This document shows, one piece after another, positions 13,341-30,095 of a DNA stretch of 64,000 bases. The notes under the pieces are model-generated. The model had not been told where the DNA came from, did not search any database, and worked only from the letters and a program-made list of their open reading frames with translations. The DNA comes from Trichoplax adhaerens (lineage: Eukaryota; Placozoa; Uniplacotomia; Trichoplacea; Trichoplacidae), in assembly GCF_000150275.1 (NCBI RefSeq), contig NW_002060943.1, positions 7,634,066-7,698,065 on the forward strand. Reading direction: 5' to 3'. How positions within the stretch are numbered: the first letter of the stretch is position 1; each line of letters starts with the position of its first letter. The position numbers and the translations under genes were made by a program.

Positions 13341-16300
13341 CTGCAAAAGCGTCATTGAAACACCAACAGCACCTAAAGAGAACATATACTGCACGATATC
13401 ATCTCGATAACGTGGATAGCAACCCTATAAAAAAAATTTAGATATTCTTAGATGAAAATGATACGGATCTAATTAAAGTTATGAAGTTCGGTATTATTTA
13501 TAAATTACGGGAATAAGAAAATCCAGTAATATAAAAATTTATGATAACCATCTCAATTAAGATTCAAATTATTTTTGCATAAATAAGATGATTATGGAAG
13601 CAATAATTAATAAGCGCGTCAATCAGATTTAGTACTATGTAGTAAGTAATATTTTACGCTATAAGCACCCTTGTATAGCAAGCATAGCACTGTCATCGAA
13701 TGTAATATATTTTTGTAATTGCGTAACTATAGTTAGATATTTTACTTACATCTGCATAAATATATGAGACGTTCTTGCCATTAGCGTATTCTTTTTGGCA
13801 TCGCGGGAGATCTTCGCCAACAATGCTTGTATTACAGCAAGAATCGGGTACAGGAAAGTTACCTTTCAGATCACTTTCTGAATTGTTAAATTTAGCCAAA
13901 GCCCAAGATGATTTAGCGTAATCTTTATAGGTGTCAACACCACAGCATTTTCGCTGTTAAAACAGAAAAAAACAATCTTAATATTACAAATTACAATCAC
14001 TATTATGCCATTACTTTAACTCAAATACTGTTACATCAATCTTAAGCTAATTTACTATATTATAAAATATTAAATGAAAGCAACGGAAGAATGCAAGATT
14101 GCTAAGATGGCTTTTTTATGATACTCCAATTATTATATCGTTAATATGCTATTAATAGTGGTAATTAACTTAATTATCTTCATAATCATCTAAAACTTAT
14201 ACACCATCTTACAGGTTATATAGAATAAAAAATTTTAAGACTACTCTTATTGCTCCATAATACATAAAAATAAAGCTAAGTTAACATTTATTAAAGGCTC
14301 ATTTTGTGTGTCAGTGATTATTATCAAATCATAATCATACGAGACTTAAATGTATTCTAATTCGTAATCATTTCATATTTAAGTGACTTACGGTCTTTTG
14401 TAAGTTATTCATGGCCTTCTGGACCTTTACATTGGTTCTAAATTTAGTTTCAACGTCCTGTGTCATATGTTTCTTTGCAATTCCTTCCAACTAAATCAAT
14501 CACAACCAATATTAGAGATTGTCCTTTATCAGCTACTCATTATCTGATCTATAAATAATATCATACTTTATGTCTCGCTCCAAAGCTATAATTTTGATAT
14601 AGAAACTAATAGATAGTAATTTTCTAGATGATTATAGCGGACTTACAGTTGGAGTTCCAACATAGCCATAAATAGCAGTACCAATTTCTAAGCCAAGCAA
14701 AAGAATCAGAGCCAAAATAAACTAGAAAGTATAAAGTTTCAGAGTAAATTTTAAAGAAAAATACAGAGAAGAATATCATTGAATGCTTATTTGAATACTT
14801 CTTCTAAAATTTTAAGTAAATTTTGAAATTATGACCATTTATGATGGAGTTTAGCAAAATTTGGAAATTGAAATACTATCAGAACTTTAGAAACGAAATT
14901 AGAATATTCAATAATGCAGTGGTTAAAGAATAACACAAAGAACCAATTAAACTCCAGAACAATATAACATAGCTAAACTGAATACTAATACTTTTAGAGC
15001 TACATTAGCATACTTACTCCAACTAAAAGGGCTTGATTATCGCATAGAGCACTGAAACAACCCAAGAATCCGGCAGCAAATAAAAGAGTGCCGCCTGCAA
15101 TCAATAAGTTAACACCAATAAAGTAAGACTCGCTAGTTAAAACCGCATAATCTGTATGAGCAATATGATAGTAAATCCCCATGCCAAGCATTGTTGCACC
15201 TACAACCTATTAGGTAAAAATAGGGTAAATATATGATTAGTCGGTATTTTTCATATCATAAAACAAAAGCCTAATTTTAATTTTTAGAAACATTAGCAAG
15301 AGATCTTTGCAATAAATTCTAAATCATCGATTTACAGACATTTTACTGCTATTAATGTCAATTTACAATTAATTAGATGTGCAATAGTAGTAACAGAAAA
15401 GTTATACCGCATTTTTCCGGGGCATATTGTAAGTTGAAGACACTTAGTCCCCATGCTAGTCCTTAAATAAAATATACCGTGATGGATGAAATTATACGGT
15501 AAAAAAAAATAGCAATCGTCGTTTCCTAACATAATTCGCAAGGATCAGAACGTTCAAACTACTAGAAAGAATTTAATTTTGATACTGGTCATATTGGTCT
15601 ATTAAAAATTAATTGATAACTAGTTTAATGAAAATCACTATAATTGATTTCGAGCAGCAGTAAGAGCATACATAGAAATAAAATTCGACTTTGCTATTGG
15701 TCTGAAGTGGCTTAGATATATATTCATCCAAGATGATTTAAGATATTTTAGCCGCCATTTTTATAAATTTACTTCTGAGTTATTGAAATATAATGATAGC
15801 GTAATACAGTTAAAATTACAAGGCTGAAATTCTGCAGCGAAGAAATGACCAATATAAAAAAGAATATGTTGTTATCATGACCTTAAGCAATTATGTCTAT
15901 TACGTGTAACGTGTTGCGGTTGTAAACTCGTTGTAAAAGTTCGTCTTTATGTTACTATATCGACTACACGGCAAACACGCTATTAAAAATATGTTTTATC
16001 AAACAATCATTCTTTAAAATTTTGTCAACTAAATGTAATTCTTTCTTTATAACCATAAGATGATTAAAGCTGCAACCATAGAAATAGTTACAGTTATACT
16101 CTAAAATGAAAGTTATCGGTGTGATTAAAGCTGTATATAAATTGCTATATTGTGTATAGTAAATATTGTTTCTGCACCATGCAGCTAACGACTATGAGTT
16201 AAACATAAATTCCGTATCAATAATAAGGATGAGCATCTGCTGTTTAATTAATCCGCCTGAAATAGAAGTAAATGACTCATTACACTATTATACTATCATA

Positions 16301-17715
16301 AATTGACATAACGAGACTTTAGTGAGGTGGTCATTCACAATTATGGATCGTAACGGTAACCTTTTTATGATAATCTTTTATGCTAATTTTTACAAAGTGA
16401 AAATTTAGGGAGAGAGGCAAGTGTGTGTCTATGAAAGGAAAAATTTGCCTTTATTTCCCTATAAGGACTTATAGCTTATTGTATTCGACACAGGATTCGA
16501 TCATCTTATGTGATACTTCAAGCTAATCAAATGAAATAATTGAAATTTAACTAAAAATTGGCTAGTTTGTGTAGGGATTCCTTTACTCTTTTATGTCTAT
16601 TTCTAATACTTAGCTTTCAGACCTTCTTAGCTAGAAAGGATACATGGTATTGTACAACTAAAGCAGCATGATATTAGACACGTCTTTGAATATTAACTTA
16701 TCTTTACCGGCAATTAGGGCAATAACTATCAGCTCTTATCTAAGATGAGACATTGATGAACTGTTTTGTGTCAAAGTGAATCTAAGTTGATGCTTGTAGT
16801 AAAATTAAGTTTTTCTAGCCAGTCGGCATTTTACTATAGCTATTTATTAAATATTAGTAGACATCCAAGTTTTAATTTAATCCTGCACTATTCATTTTTT
16901 GTAATAATATTGTACTAAAGTTTGCCTGCAAGGTTTATTCAGTAGAATATATCTCGAAATAGAAAGTCCAGATTGTAGTGCGGTTTCACATACTGGCTAT
17001 AATAATTTCATATTCTAAAGAAATATACTTTAAAATAAAATTGATTTATAATGTGAACAGAATATTTAAGATCGACTTGATTAATTCAGTATGCTACTTT
17101 TCATGACCATAATTAGTAAAAAATTAGTCCAGCAAACACCTATTATAAGCTATTCCAGAAAATTAACGATGATTGATGAAACTAGTTCACGTTACTGTTT
17201 AAAATATAATCTATTTATATCTGTATAGGGCTGATTGATTCTATTTTGGGAATGAATCGTGCAAAGCGGATATATCGTCTGCAATCAAATCATTTAGTGT
17301 AACACAGGCTATTTTAACGGTTTTCCGTTAAATTGTGAAGAATGTCGACAATTAGAATTAGTTATAATAATAAGGCCAATAATCGATACTGCGGTCTGTA
17401 AAAATGATTATCCACATATGGGCAATTTGATAACGTACTATAGAATTTCTAACGTTTAAAAATTTCATTTATCAGTGATAAAACAAGATTATAAAACATA
17501 AAATGGTGATTTTCATACGGAATATTATCCCGTTTGATATTAGATTAGACAATAAAATACAACTTAGTCATGAAAATTTCTCTATCAGATTAGCTATAAT
17601 TGATATCTTCTGAAACATCTAGAATGCTACTTACCCATAGGACTATGTTGAAAAAAAACATAAAGTATTGGGCAAAGACAACTCCTCTATCTTCGAAATT
17701 GGAATATTTGGCCAT
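13341..17715 (-). CDS. Tetraspanin A (3' end incomplete)
   Basis: Four-pass membrane organiser of the tetraspanin family. Exons read from high to low coordinates: 17635-17715 (start, TM1), 15018-15206 (TM1 end, EC1, TM2), 14647-14721 (TM3), 14392-14490, 13750-13953 (large loop), 13341-13424 (start of TM4). All junctions are phase 0 and the sum is 244 codons. The large loop carries CCG (RKCCGVDTY), then PDSCC, LPRC and GCYP, giving the six cysteines of a typical loop; NNS is a possible glycosylation site. The last 84-nt exon ends in CAG followed by donor GTACGG, as in the other tetraspanins here, so a short terminal exon is expected below 13341. I could not choose it: 13264-13284 (encoding AVTIIP) and an exon ending near 12565 both fit the phase, neither convincingly. 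Neighbours: convergent with LRRIQ1, divergent from PRMT1. Confidence 0.88.
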
Positions 17716-20373
17716 GTCTAAAGTTATCCTTAGTCTTCAAGTAATTTAGAAATTTCTATCGCGTTATTAATAAGATAAAAGGCTAAAGGGATATAATCGA
17801 TTAGCTTGAAGCAGTTTCCCCCTTGAGATTTCCTCTATCGATGGCTAACGAAAAAATATGTTCAGCTAGACGCTAACTCATCCCAGTAAAAATCAAGCTT
17901 ATGCGAATTTTATACATAGCTGAAAGCTGATTGGTTAATATATCAATAAGATTTTTGATTGGTGAAGCCTAACGTATCCTCATGAAAATGACATATGTTT
18001 CAATTACCAATATTGAGCATTTTTATGAGATCACATAACTAGTCATATCATGACGAGGGAAAAGGTTATTTTATAACGATATTTTTTGCACAAGATAATT
18101 GTTAGTAAAATTCTTCTATTTTATTTGCTATAATAAATTTACAGCTTATTAAAATTTTAGATAATTAAATAATACAATTTTTTGTATCTAATTTATCGGC
18201 TAGCCATTGATTTTTTATCCTGGCCATCGTTTGTAATAAATCATATGTATCAGTTCGTGAATGGCAAGGTCTTGCCTTGCTTTCAACTTTTTAATACTTA
18301 GCGCTTAAATCAATGCTGACGTTTCTATAACTATCATGCCATATGCCATATTGTTATAATGACAATCGCACTAATTATGCAGATGAGTAATAGATAGTAC
18401 TCTATAGGTATTAAATAAGCATTTTTTAACGATGATGACAAATTAATTGCAATTGTTGTTATGGTATTTGAATATTAACCACGTGCTAATTGTATTCTAT
18501 TCAGTCGGCGTCATTCTAATAAGGTGACGACCCAATGGAAGCATTATTAATCCGTTCAAATCAAAAGGTTTTTTGCTTAATTTGATGTAAAAGCTGGGGC
18601 ATCAGCTATAGCAAATGCTAGATTATCTGTAACAGTCGGTAAAATCTGCAACCGAAATGGAATACTGATAGAGTAGAGGCCCACACGCGATACACTATAT
18701 ATTTACAAGTTCTACATTTACTGCAATAATATATGCCATAACACTTAAATGATAATAGACTAAAACATTCTTAAATTTTATTAAATTTAATTCAGAATTA
18801 ATAGCATAATATATGATATTTAGAACTAAGAATGATTCGATGTAGCATTTATTATTGAAATTTTATGATGTCAGATTAGCAATAGCATCGCAGAAATTTG
18901 TGATAAAAGTATCATTGGAAACCAATTAGATGATGTGTCATGCAAGATAATTTTATGCGCTGTATTGGGAGTAGTAAAACTATTTATAGCTAACACAGCA
19001 ATGAAACAATTTAATTTTAGTATTTGAACTGATTAACTCTTCAGTGATTTTAATATTGAAGTAAAATACTAAAATTGCAAAGTTTACAATTCAATGATTC
19101 GCACCTGCGTTTGCTGTAAATAGATACACGGCCTACGATTAGGTATCAATAATGTAGACATTCAAAAGTAAAGTTGAAGTATATAAAATTTCATAATTAT
19201 ACCAACGGAATGAACTATTTCGAGTGATCATGTATTATAGCGTAACAATTAGATTTTTGCAGTCATATATTCTCTTTATATAGTTAAGAAGTAACTGCAT
19301 TATTGCATGCATAGTTATATACTAATATCGCTGCTCTACTGTACCTTATTATACGAGTATACTACAGTTTAATAGTATACTGTATCAAGTATGGCACGTT
19401 GCTAGAACTTACTACTTAATATAGAAATAATATAGAGCTTACTCATATGATAGCTGTCATACATCTATATGTGTATTATATTACAGTATGTCTCTTTCTG
19501 ATACAGTACGAGCTACATTGTTACTTTCTACAATATACTCGTATTATTCGTGCTACTATTCCACATCTATACTTTATACTGTAACTTTAAAAATATATAA
19601 GCAGAGCTGCTTAACATTTTGGAAATTCAAATAAAGATATCTAGTTGTCCTTTTATTGTACTCAATAGAAGTTAGCAGCTGCTTCAGAGTGCTTTCCCTT
19701 CATTTATAACCCAAGGATGAGTAACATTTATCTGATACCAAAACATATTATTTAATTTCTTGAAGGACACAATGTATGTATGTAGATTAGCTAAGTAAAT
19801 CAATGCTATCATCGTCTAGGTACAGTATATTGTATCATGTTTGTAATCTATCGTGGCCGATCTTGCTGCTGTTCTTAACACATTTACCACGGCGTAAAAC
19901 TGATGGAAACACTTAGATATAATGTTTAGTGTTGCGTAAGATGCCGTATGTATGCGTTAGTTCAACATTTTCAATATTTTATTTTTCAGTTATATTCTAA
20001 TTATACGCTAATTCTATTCTCAATCGATCGAGATCTCTTGTACTTTGTGTTACTGTATTTATAATCAGTCTAGTGTTTTTCTTTATTGAATCGGAAGACG
20101 TAAACATAATATTCAGTATTACTTAGGATAATTAGAATGTGTGTGATTTGGCTAATTAATCAATGCTATCGTCTCTAAACATATCAAATATCAATTATTA
20201 CATAATTATTTATGTTATTGCGCGGCATACTATAAGCGAGTGCATATCACTGCACTATATTTTATATATAATGCTTGTGATTTTCATACTGCCATTGTTT
20301 GTATGCCTATCGATCTTAGCATTAGTAGAGGTAAAATTGTAAATAAACTAGTAACTAACCTATGGCATACGCG

Positions 20374-20512
20374 TACGAGTAATATGCACATAGAAGCACT
20401 AAAGATTTGAAGTTACCCCTTTTATCGCTAAAGGATATTGTACGTAATAATATACACATAGAAGCACTGAAGATTTGAAGTTACCTCTTCTATCGCTAAA
20501 GGATATTTTACG
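20374..20512. repeat. Tandem duplication, about 68-bp unit
   Basis: Two adjacent copies of a block containing cacatagaagcact, gatttgaagttacc and tatcgctaaaggatatt, at 20374-20440 and 20441-20512. They differ at a handful of bases and one small indel. No reading frame is shared. Confidence 0.85.
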
Positions 20513-20559
20513 TTGTTGCTATACGAATAGTATGAGCGCTAAACATACTGTATAGCATG

Positions 20560-20755
20560 AACACTGAACAGTACAGTACAGTCGATTTTTCTATAGTACT
20601 GTGCTACTGATACTGTACACTGTACACTGTACAGTACACTCTACTGTACAGTATAGTACAGTACAGTACACTGTACAGTACAGTACACTGGACACTCTAC
20701 AGTACACAGTGCACAATTCTAAGGTACTGTACACTGTACAGTACCTTAGATTTCT
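20560..20755. repeat. GTAC/TGTACA palindrome cluster with perfect hairpin
   Basis: A run of overlapping tacagtac and tgtacactgtac words. It includes a perfect inverted repeat at 20718-20750: arms tctaaggtactgtaca and its complement, 16 bp each, around one central base. The density of GTAC is far above the surrounding sequence. It lies 260-450 bp upstream of the PRMT1 start. Confidence 0.85.
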
Positions 20756-20945
20756 AGGCTACTACTGATACTACAGTGTGACGGTATGGTAGGATATCGC
20801 ATACGTTCTCGTATGCAGTAGCTAAGCTACCGCATACGGATCGCAGCAGCTGCAGTGTCGCAACTCGTGGTGCTCAACTTATATACCAGCAGAAAATTAG
20901 CAATCTTGTGATGATACATTCTGCTCACACGTGTTACTAATTGGT

Positions 20946-20953
20946 TATAAATA
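20946..20953 (+). promoter_or_regulatory. Candidate TATA box of PRMT1
   Basis: TATAAATA 63 bp before the ATG at 21016, which would leave a 5' UTR of about 30 nt. Position is sensible, but TATA-like words are frequent in this base composition. Confidence 0.35.
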
Positions 20954-21015
20954 TCAATTTATAATCCGTCCAACTCCATTTTTCCAACTCATCAATATAC
21001 AATTGCTGCTACAGC

Positions 21016-24560
<3,545 letters not shown>

Positions 24561-25073
24561 TTTTTGGATTATCAATTTATTGCATACATTGTTACATTCA
24601 TGATTCTATCAGTTCCCGTTACTTGCTTAATTTTTGTTTGAATGTAATATAAATGTCATACTCTGCAAAACGCTATTTTTTGTCTGGTGTAATATTTAGT
24701 AGTACAGTATTTGTATTTTAGGTCCGTGTTATTGTACTGAACTTTAGGAAATTGTCGCCTTTGCTAATAAAGCATGTGTCTTCTCTTGACTTACGAATAT
24801 TATGAGTCTATTGCCGCACTTTGATTACGCTGATAGTTAATTATAAGAATTACTAAATATTAGAACTGAAATTGTTATTCCATTGGTCAACTGTACGTAG
24901 TATAATTAAAGAAACGGTTTTCTGTTAACCTAATTTCTAATCCAAATCTATAATCACGGAATCATTTAGTGACGATTTTATTTTCTATTACGGACGCCCT
25001 CAATAAATGTCTGGAACGAAAAATGGGGACACCGCAATAAAAATCTTTTTAGTCAATAGAAGCAGTCTTCACT
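24561..25073. other. PRMT1 3' flank
   Basis: Non-coding stretch after the PRMT1 stop. It holds the likely poly(A) signal at 24766-24771 and otherwise nothing I can name. Confidence 0.5.
24766..24771 (+). terminator. Candidate poly(A) signal of PRMT1
   Basis: AATAAA followed within a few bases by GTGTCTTCT, a plausible downstream G/T-rich element, 206 bp past the stop codon. Confidence 0.5.
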
Positions 25074-25767
25074 TTAAAGAATCATACGCAATTCGTGACT
25101 TTTCAAATGTACTATACTTCGCAAGCTCTGATTTCGGTTAGATAATTTAAGTAACATCGGATAAGTTGATTCGTTTTCGCCCTGAGCAAACTCAAGTCCC
25201 TTTCTAAAAAATATATAATAAAGTCTAATTAAAGGTGTCTCGTTATGATTTAAGAAAACATTTGTTCGAGTTATATTTCCCAGTCTAGATGTACGTATAG
25301 GAGTGAGTAATCTTAGTTAGGTACTCACTTAGCGTATACACTTTTTTGTTAACCTAATTCCTGGATTTGAGCTGTAAAACTTGTCTAACCAAGGTTTCAG
25401 TCTATCAGAGATGAAAATTTGATTAGCATCTTAAATTTTGAATTACTATCAAGAATTAAAATTTTGCTGATAGATATGAACAACTATAAATCTTGATAGT
25501 CCTATTGTTTCGATTTACCTTTCCTTTTGACCTTAACTGAAAGCAACCCATAACTTCATTTAAAACCCTATCCACATTTACGATTTTTATTCGTTTACTG
25601 AAATTTAAAGTCATGAGATTTAGGCTTTTATCTTTTATTCGAAGCTTTTATGTTAATTAACTATTTTTTTATATACGTGTTGCATACTCTCTTCCTCTAA
25701 ATGGAGAAGCCACCAGCCCCTTTTTATCCAATCTCTTCAAAACTTGCCTAGTGACAGACATGTTAGC
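25074..25767 (-). CDS. Exon-like pieces of an unrecognised gene
   Basis: Two stretches look coding on the minus strand. The upstream piece, about 25680-25767, starts after an acceptor (ATTTTAG) and encodes a helix-turn-helix-like run containing VTRQVLKRLDKKGLV and then FRGREYAT, reminiscent of a winged helix. The downstream piece, 25074-25203, follows a good acceptor (TTTTTTAG) and runs to a stop, with KGLEFAQGENEST, LLKLSNRNQSL and HLKSHELRMIL. A possible link near 25360 encodes NPGIRLTKK, but phases between the pieces do not agree in the joins I tried. I do not recognise the family, and the 5' part is missing. It lies between convergent PRMT1 and HORMA genes. It could be a small real gene, a decaying one or chance. 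Confidence 0.3.
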
Positions 25768-27471
25768 ACCTAAAATCATGCCGCAACATATATCGATTAT
25801 ATTAAAATTGGTAAACAATGCCACAGAATTTGCGTATATACGTAATAAGCTAATCACAAAATTATGTTTTATCTCACACAAAATACGCCTAAACACAGTT
25901 TAAAATGCATGAAAGATTTAATTTAAATAAAAATTCGTACTAAGAAAACGACAAATGTATATCACCTAGCCTGCTCGCAAGCCCAGCGCAAGTAATGTAG
26001 GGATATTCGTAAATAGCAATTAAACTTCTACGCCAAAGACAAGTTAGCTGCAATTTTGAAAGTAAAATTATACTATCTATAAAAAATATTGGCTGTTAAA
26101 CTTTACTATTAATTTAATCGGTGTTTAGAGTATACTAATGACTTGTAAAATCTTTGGAGTCAAATTTTTCAATGATGTATCAGTTGACGGTGTTGCATTA
26201 TCCTATAAAACAATATAATATGAGTCCAAGTTTTATTATACGAGTAAATTATCAGTTGCTTTTTTCTGAAAGAAATCATGATTGATTGTGCTATACTATC
26301 TGATTGCAGCAAATTTTATCACCAATTTTAACTATTTAAGACGAATATAAATTTTGTTTTAGCTTACTAAGCAACATCTTATGCAAAAGTGTTTTCGAGG
26401 AACGTCTCGCGTACTGCATATCTTATAGCAAAGAGTATGCTGCCAGGTATTACAACTATCGCACATTATCATCAATCCATCATTCTATAATAAAGTAAAT
26501 ATGGATACACTTATCAGCGTTTATACGAATTATATTACTCTATTCTGTTCATAAAAATATCATCATCTTCGAGTTCTTATATTTTATAATGATATATACG
26601 AGTATACGTGTATACCGCAGTAAGAATATGAAATCTAAGAATGAATCATTGTAGCTATGAATTAACAATAGTAATATTTATTTAAAGATAATATGTCTAT
26701 GTGTTACCACATTGCATCCACAGGAACAGCGTATTAAATCTTTATTATTTTTCTTCTCACTTTCAAATATACCTGGTTCTGAATTATAATTATGCAATGC
26801 GCGTAAATAAAAACTTAAAGCATAATTTTAGGAAATCTTGGAAAAAGCTTAAAATAAATAATGCTCGACCTAAACCATCAATGGTAGCGTCAGAATCATC
26901 CTGTGTTAAGCTGGCTGAGGATAGGCATGAGGCTTCTTTCTCGATTTTTATCTATAAATCAAACAGTAAGCTTCAACTGGAGAAATTTTTAGAAAAGAAT
27001 GATATAACGGAGCAATAACCTTCGGTTGATTGCTTGTTGTCATGTAACGCTTTCGTTTGACGCTATTTTTTTGCAAAGATGCAATTTCTTTATGAAGTTG
27101 ATGGCAGGAACTTTGCATTCTCATCTTAACCCTAAAAGTATTTAGTTTATTACAAGTTTCTTTATAGATTTATAAAATGATCAATTATCAACGTTAAAGA
27201 TGAAGAAATAGCTCAACACTTACGATAGAAAATCCTATTATTCATCGAATGCGTGTGTAAAGGCGCCCATATATATATAAGATTATAACATAAAATTGAG
27301 AAATTATGTAAAATATAAAGTATTAATTTACGGCGATAGGTACAGAATTGATAACTTTAGTTAATTTTATTCACCACAATTGCTGAGATTATTATTATAT
27401 TTTATTTAGTAATAACAATAATACTCCTCATACCGTCTTTGTTAACGACTACCGATTTTAGGGATATTAAC
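25768..27471. other. Unassigned interval upstream of the exon-like pieces
   Basis: A+T-rich. An open frame at 26701-27018 (+) has no homology I recognise, no convincing splice context and a low-complexity Lys/Asn-rich make-up; I do not call it. Further exons of the unrecognised minus-strand gene may lie here. An AATAAA on the minus strand at 27401-27406 suits the HORMA gene. Confidence 0.4.
27401..27406 (-). terminator. Candidate poly(A) signal of the HORMA gene
   Basis: AATAAA on the minus strand, 66 bp beyond the stop proposed at 27472-27474. The spacing supports the proposed terminal exon. Confidence 0.4.
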
Positions 27472-30095
27472 TTAATTAAATACAGTAGCAAGCTGTTCTA
27501 AGTTATTTAATTCCAACCTAGAAAAAGTATCGTATATGCTAGCTAAAATTAAATTTTCAACTTTGATTTTGCTGTAATCATAGAAATAGATAACTAAACC
27601 ATCTAATAAAGAAGATTCCCACTTTAATTGCAAAATGTTACGTTTTTACTCTTCATTACCGAAGTAACGGCTCCAATATTGAAAGAGGTTTGTTCGCTTT
27701 CAGTAAGTAGACAAGTATACAATTCTGATGGTAGATATTTAAAACCTTTTGGTTCATAGTCAGGCGGGGTAGCTGCATGGTCATCGTATTGTCAATGAAA
27801 TCCTCATATTTTTACTCATAAACTATTAAAGTATTGATAAATTTAAAATCTACAATATTGCTTAGGTATTCACCCTCATCGTAGTATAGCATTCTTACGG
27901 TAATACTGATATCATCTAGAGCGTTGTTTTAAAAAAAAGTTACAAATAAATTATCTTTTTTAAGCTTAATTATCATATTTCGATTAATAAAACACATTTA
28001 ATGCTAGAATATGCAAATATTACCTGGTAGTGGTTCTAAAATAGTACCTAATACGACTATTTTATTTAAAAAAATAATCACTGCAGACTCAATATCGTTT
28101 GCCGCCATACAATCCGCTGGATAGCTAATTCTATTAAAGTAATTCAAAACACATATACGGTACAGGTATTAATCAATTGGATTCAAGCTGTCACAGAACT
28201 AACTAACGAAGGTTTACTTCGTTGTTTAAATTAGTTGTAAATATTTCAGTACATTTTTGCCATAATAAATGCAATGTTGCTATTATATTTATTTTAAATT
28301 TTAAATTATTCTGCTGTTATTTAAGCTTTAACTACAAGAGCGACATTTTTAATCGAACTCACGTAAGTATATCCATCGAGCTAAGGCCAGTCATATTATA
28401 ATGCACTTTAATTGTGTAAGTCTCCATTACAGACTGTATTCCGATAGATAAATGGGATTACAACGAATACATTGTTGTTATTCATAGAGAAATGAATTGA
28501 ATTGCTTACATTTGTATCGTTGTTACTTGAATGAAACTGCAAAAGCGAGAATTAAAATTTGTATCAAATCTTCTATTGAAATCCTATAACTTTCAAATTT
28601 GATTTCATGAAGTAATTGATATTGGCTATTGGTATATCTTACACCGAGCATCATTTCCCTAAGCTGAATTAGTAAAGAATAAAAACTACTGATTAATAAT
28701 TATAACCAAAAATTCACTGTAGCAATTTACTTTATTATAAATCACGTACATATTTACGTTCTAAAGCTTCGAAACATGCTTTCATCCTGTAAAATTAAAA
28801 GATTACTTTACGTTGAGTGCATGATACAATAATGTAATCATATCAACTGTGAAAATATAATGGTAAATATTTATTAAGACAGTAAAGAAAGCAGTTTTTT
28901 ATAAGCTTGAGTTGGATAGAATTAAAACTTTTTCGATTCCTTAATAGTCGAAATATAATTATCGACGATCATAAAAGCTGTATTATAATTCACTGGTAAA
29001 ATATAGCATAATTGCAATCTTACCAAATTATTAAATCACTCACAACGGGGCTTGAATTATTACTATTCAATACTTTTAAGCATAGCCCTTGATGGTATAT
29101 AAAATTATACAAAAAAAACTAATATCAACATTGGCAACTAATAATTATTACAAAGAGAGTACTTTATGGTCTCATTGTCAAAAATTTTATTGCCAAAAAA
29201 TACGAAAGTTTTATGCTTTACGTGTAAATAATTACTGTATTAAAATATTACATTATGTGGGAAGATTATCACACAGTCATTTTATGTGATCTACCTAAGT
29301 AGACTACTAGAATAGACTAACAAAGGCAAGTCAGTTAATTTTATTCATGTCTAGAGCTGCTAATACCTCCAAGGCGTCGCTCAGTAAAATCTTCTTCTGG
29401 AAGCCTGGTCCTAGGATGATAACAGATTCATAAGATCAAATACCGATACGTAAATATGATACTCGTTCATGTTAACTTAACAAAAAGGCTATATTGGGTT
29501 GTATCACCAGTGTACCAATTATAATTTTACTGTTCTATTTGTTCTCAGAGTAAGTACCGTGCAGTAGGCAAAATGAAACAATTAACTATCGTCATAAAAA
29601 CTGGTATGGATACCTGAGATACAAAATATTTGAGATCTGCATATCCGGGTCCCAAAGATTACGTTTTATGATATAGAAGAAAAGTAATGCAGCAAGTAAA
29701 GTTCATTTATAATTGATACTTATTAGCAATACTCATGTTACCAAATATTAATCTCCAATTTTTAATATAGCAATTTTAGATCGCTACCAGTACATAACAT
29801 CATGTAAAAAGAGATTTATACTTGTATTCATTAATGACATTTGAAATTAATTCCAGGATGATAAACTTACTGCAAAGGCAATCATTTTTTTCATGTTTAG
29901 AATACAATCTTTTTCTAAAATTCATAAAATAATACAATTTTCTTCCTTGATTAAAATTGCTACTAACAACATGCAAGAATTAGGATACTTTACACTGCGG
30001 CTGCTTCAATAGAGAAGCAAGGCCTTCTGATTACGTTAATAAGTAGATTGGACAAACTTACCTGATGTCATCGAAGGCTCTTCATCTGACTTTGC
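27472..30095 (-). CDS. HORMA-domain protein, HORMAD/Hop1 type (start missing)
   Basis: Meiotic chromosome-axis protein by homology: HORMAD1/Hop1 proteins load on meiotic chromosomes, promote double-strand breaks and monitor synapsis. Exons, high to low: 30062-30095, 29871-29914, [gap], 29367-29404 or to 29410, 29024-29087, 28750-28786, 28643-28663, 28510-28536, 28363-28433, 28024-28124, 27874-27915, 27650-27772, 27472-27593. Phases agree outside the gap. Motifs align in order with HORMAD1: KKMIAFA (helix A), LPEEDFTERRLG, LCLKVLNSNNSSP, IIWMKACFEALERKY, METYTIKVHY, IIFLNKIVVLGTILEPLP, and the signature MLYYDEATPPDYEPKGFK, which separates HORMAD from MAD2 and REV7. The ATG exon and a short piece between 29410 and 29871 are unresolved; an 11-nt exon at 29742-29752 fits the phase but has a poor acceptor. 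The last exon has only phase and poly(A) support, and no C-terminal chromatin-binding region or closure motif is evident. Confidence 0.85.

Larger units (their letters stand above)
17716..21015. other. Divergent intergenic region, tetraspanin A / PRMT1
   Basis: This 3.3-kb gap separates two start codons facing away from each other, so it should contain both promoters. I see no coding exon. From about 19.3 kb the sequence becomes rich in short palindromic words (TATACTG, GTAC), and it holds a tandem duplication at 20374-20512 and a GTAC cluster at 20560-20755, listed separately. Confidence 0.6.

Noticed and set aside
26701-27018. Plus-strand open frame of 105 codons
   Set aside because: No recognisable family, biased Lys/Asn composition and no splice or poly(A) context; left uncalled rather than forced.
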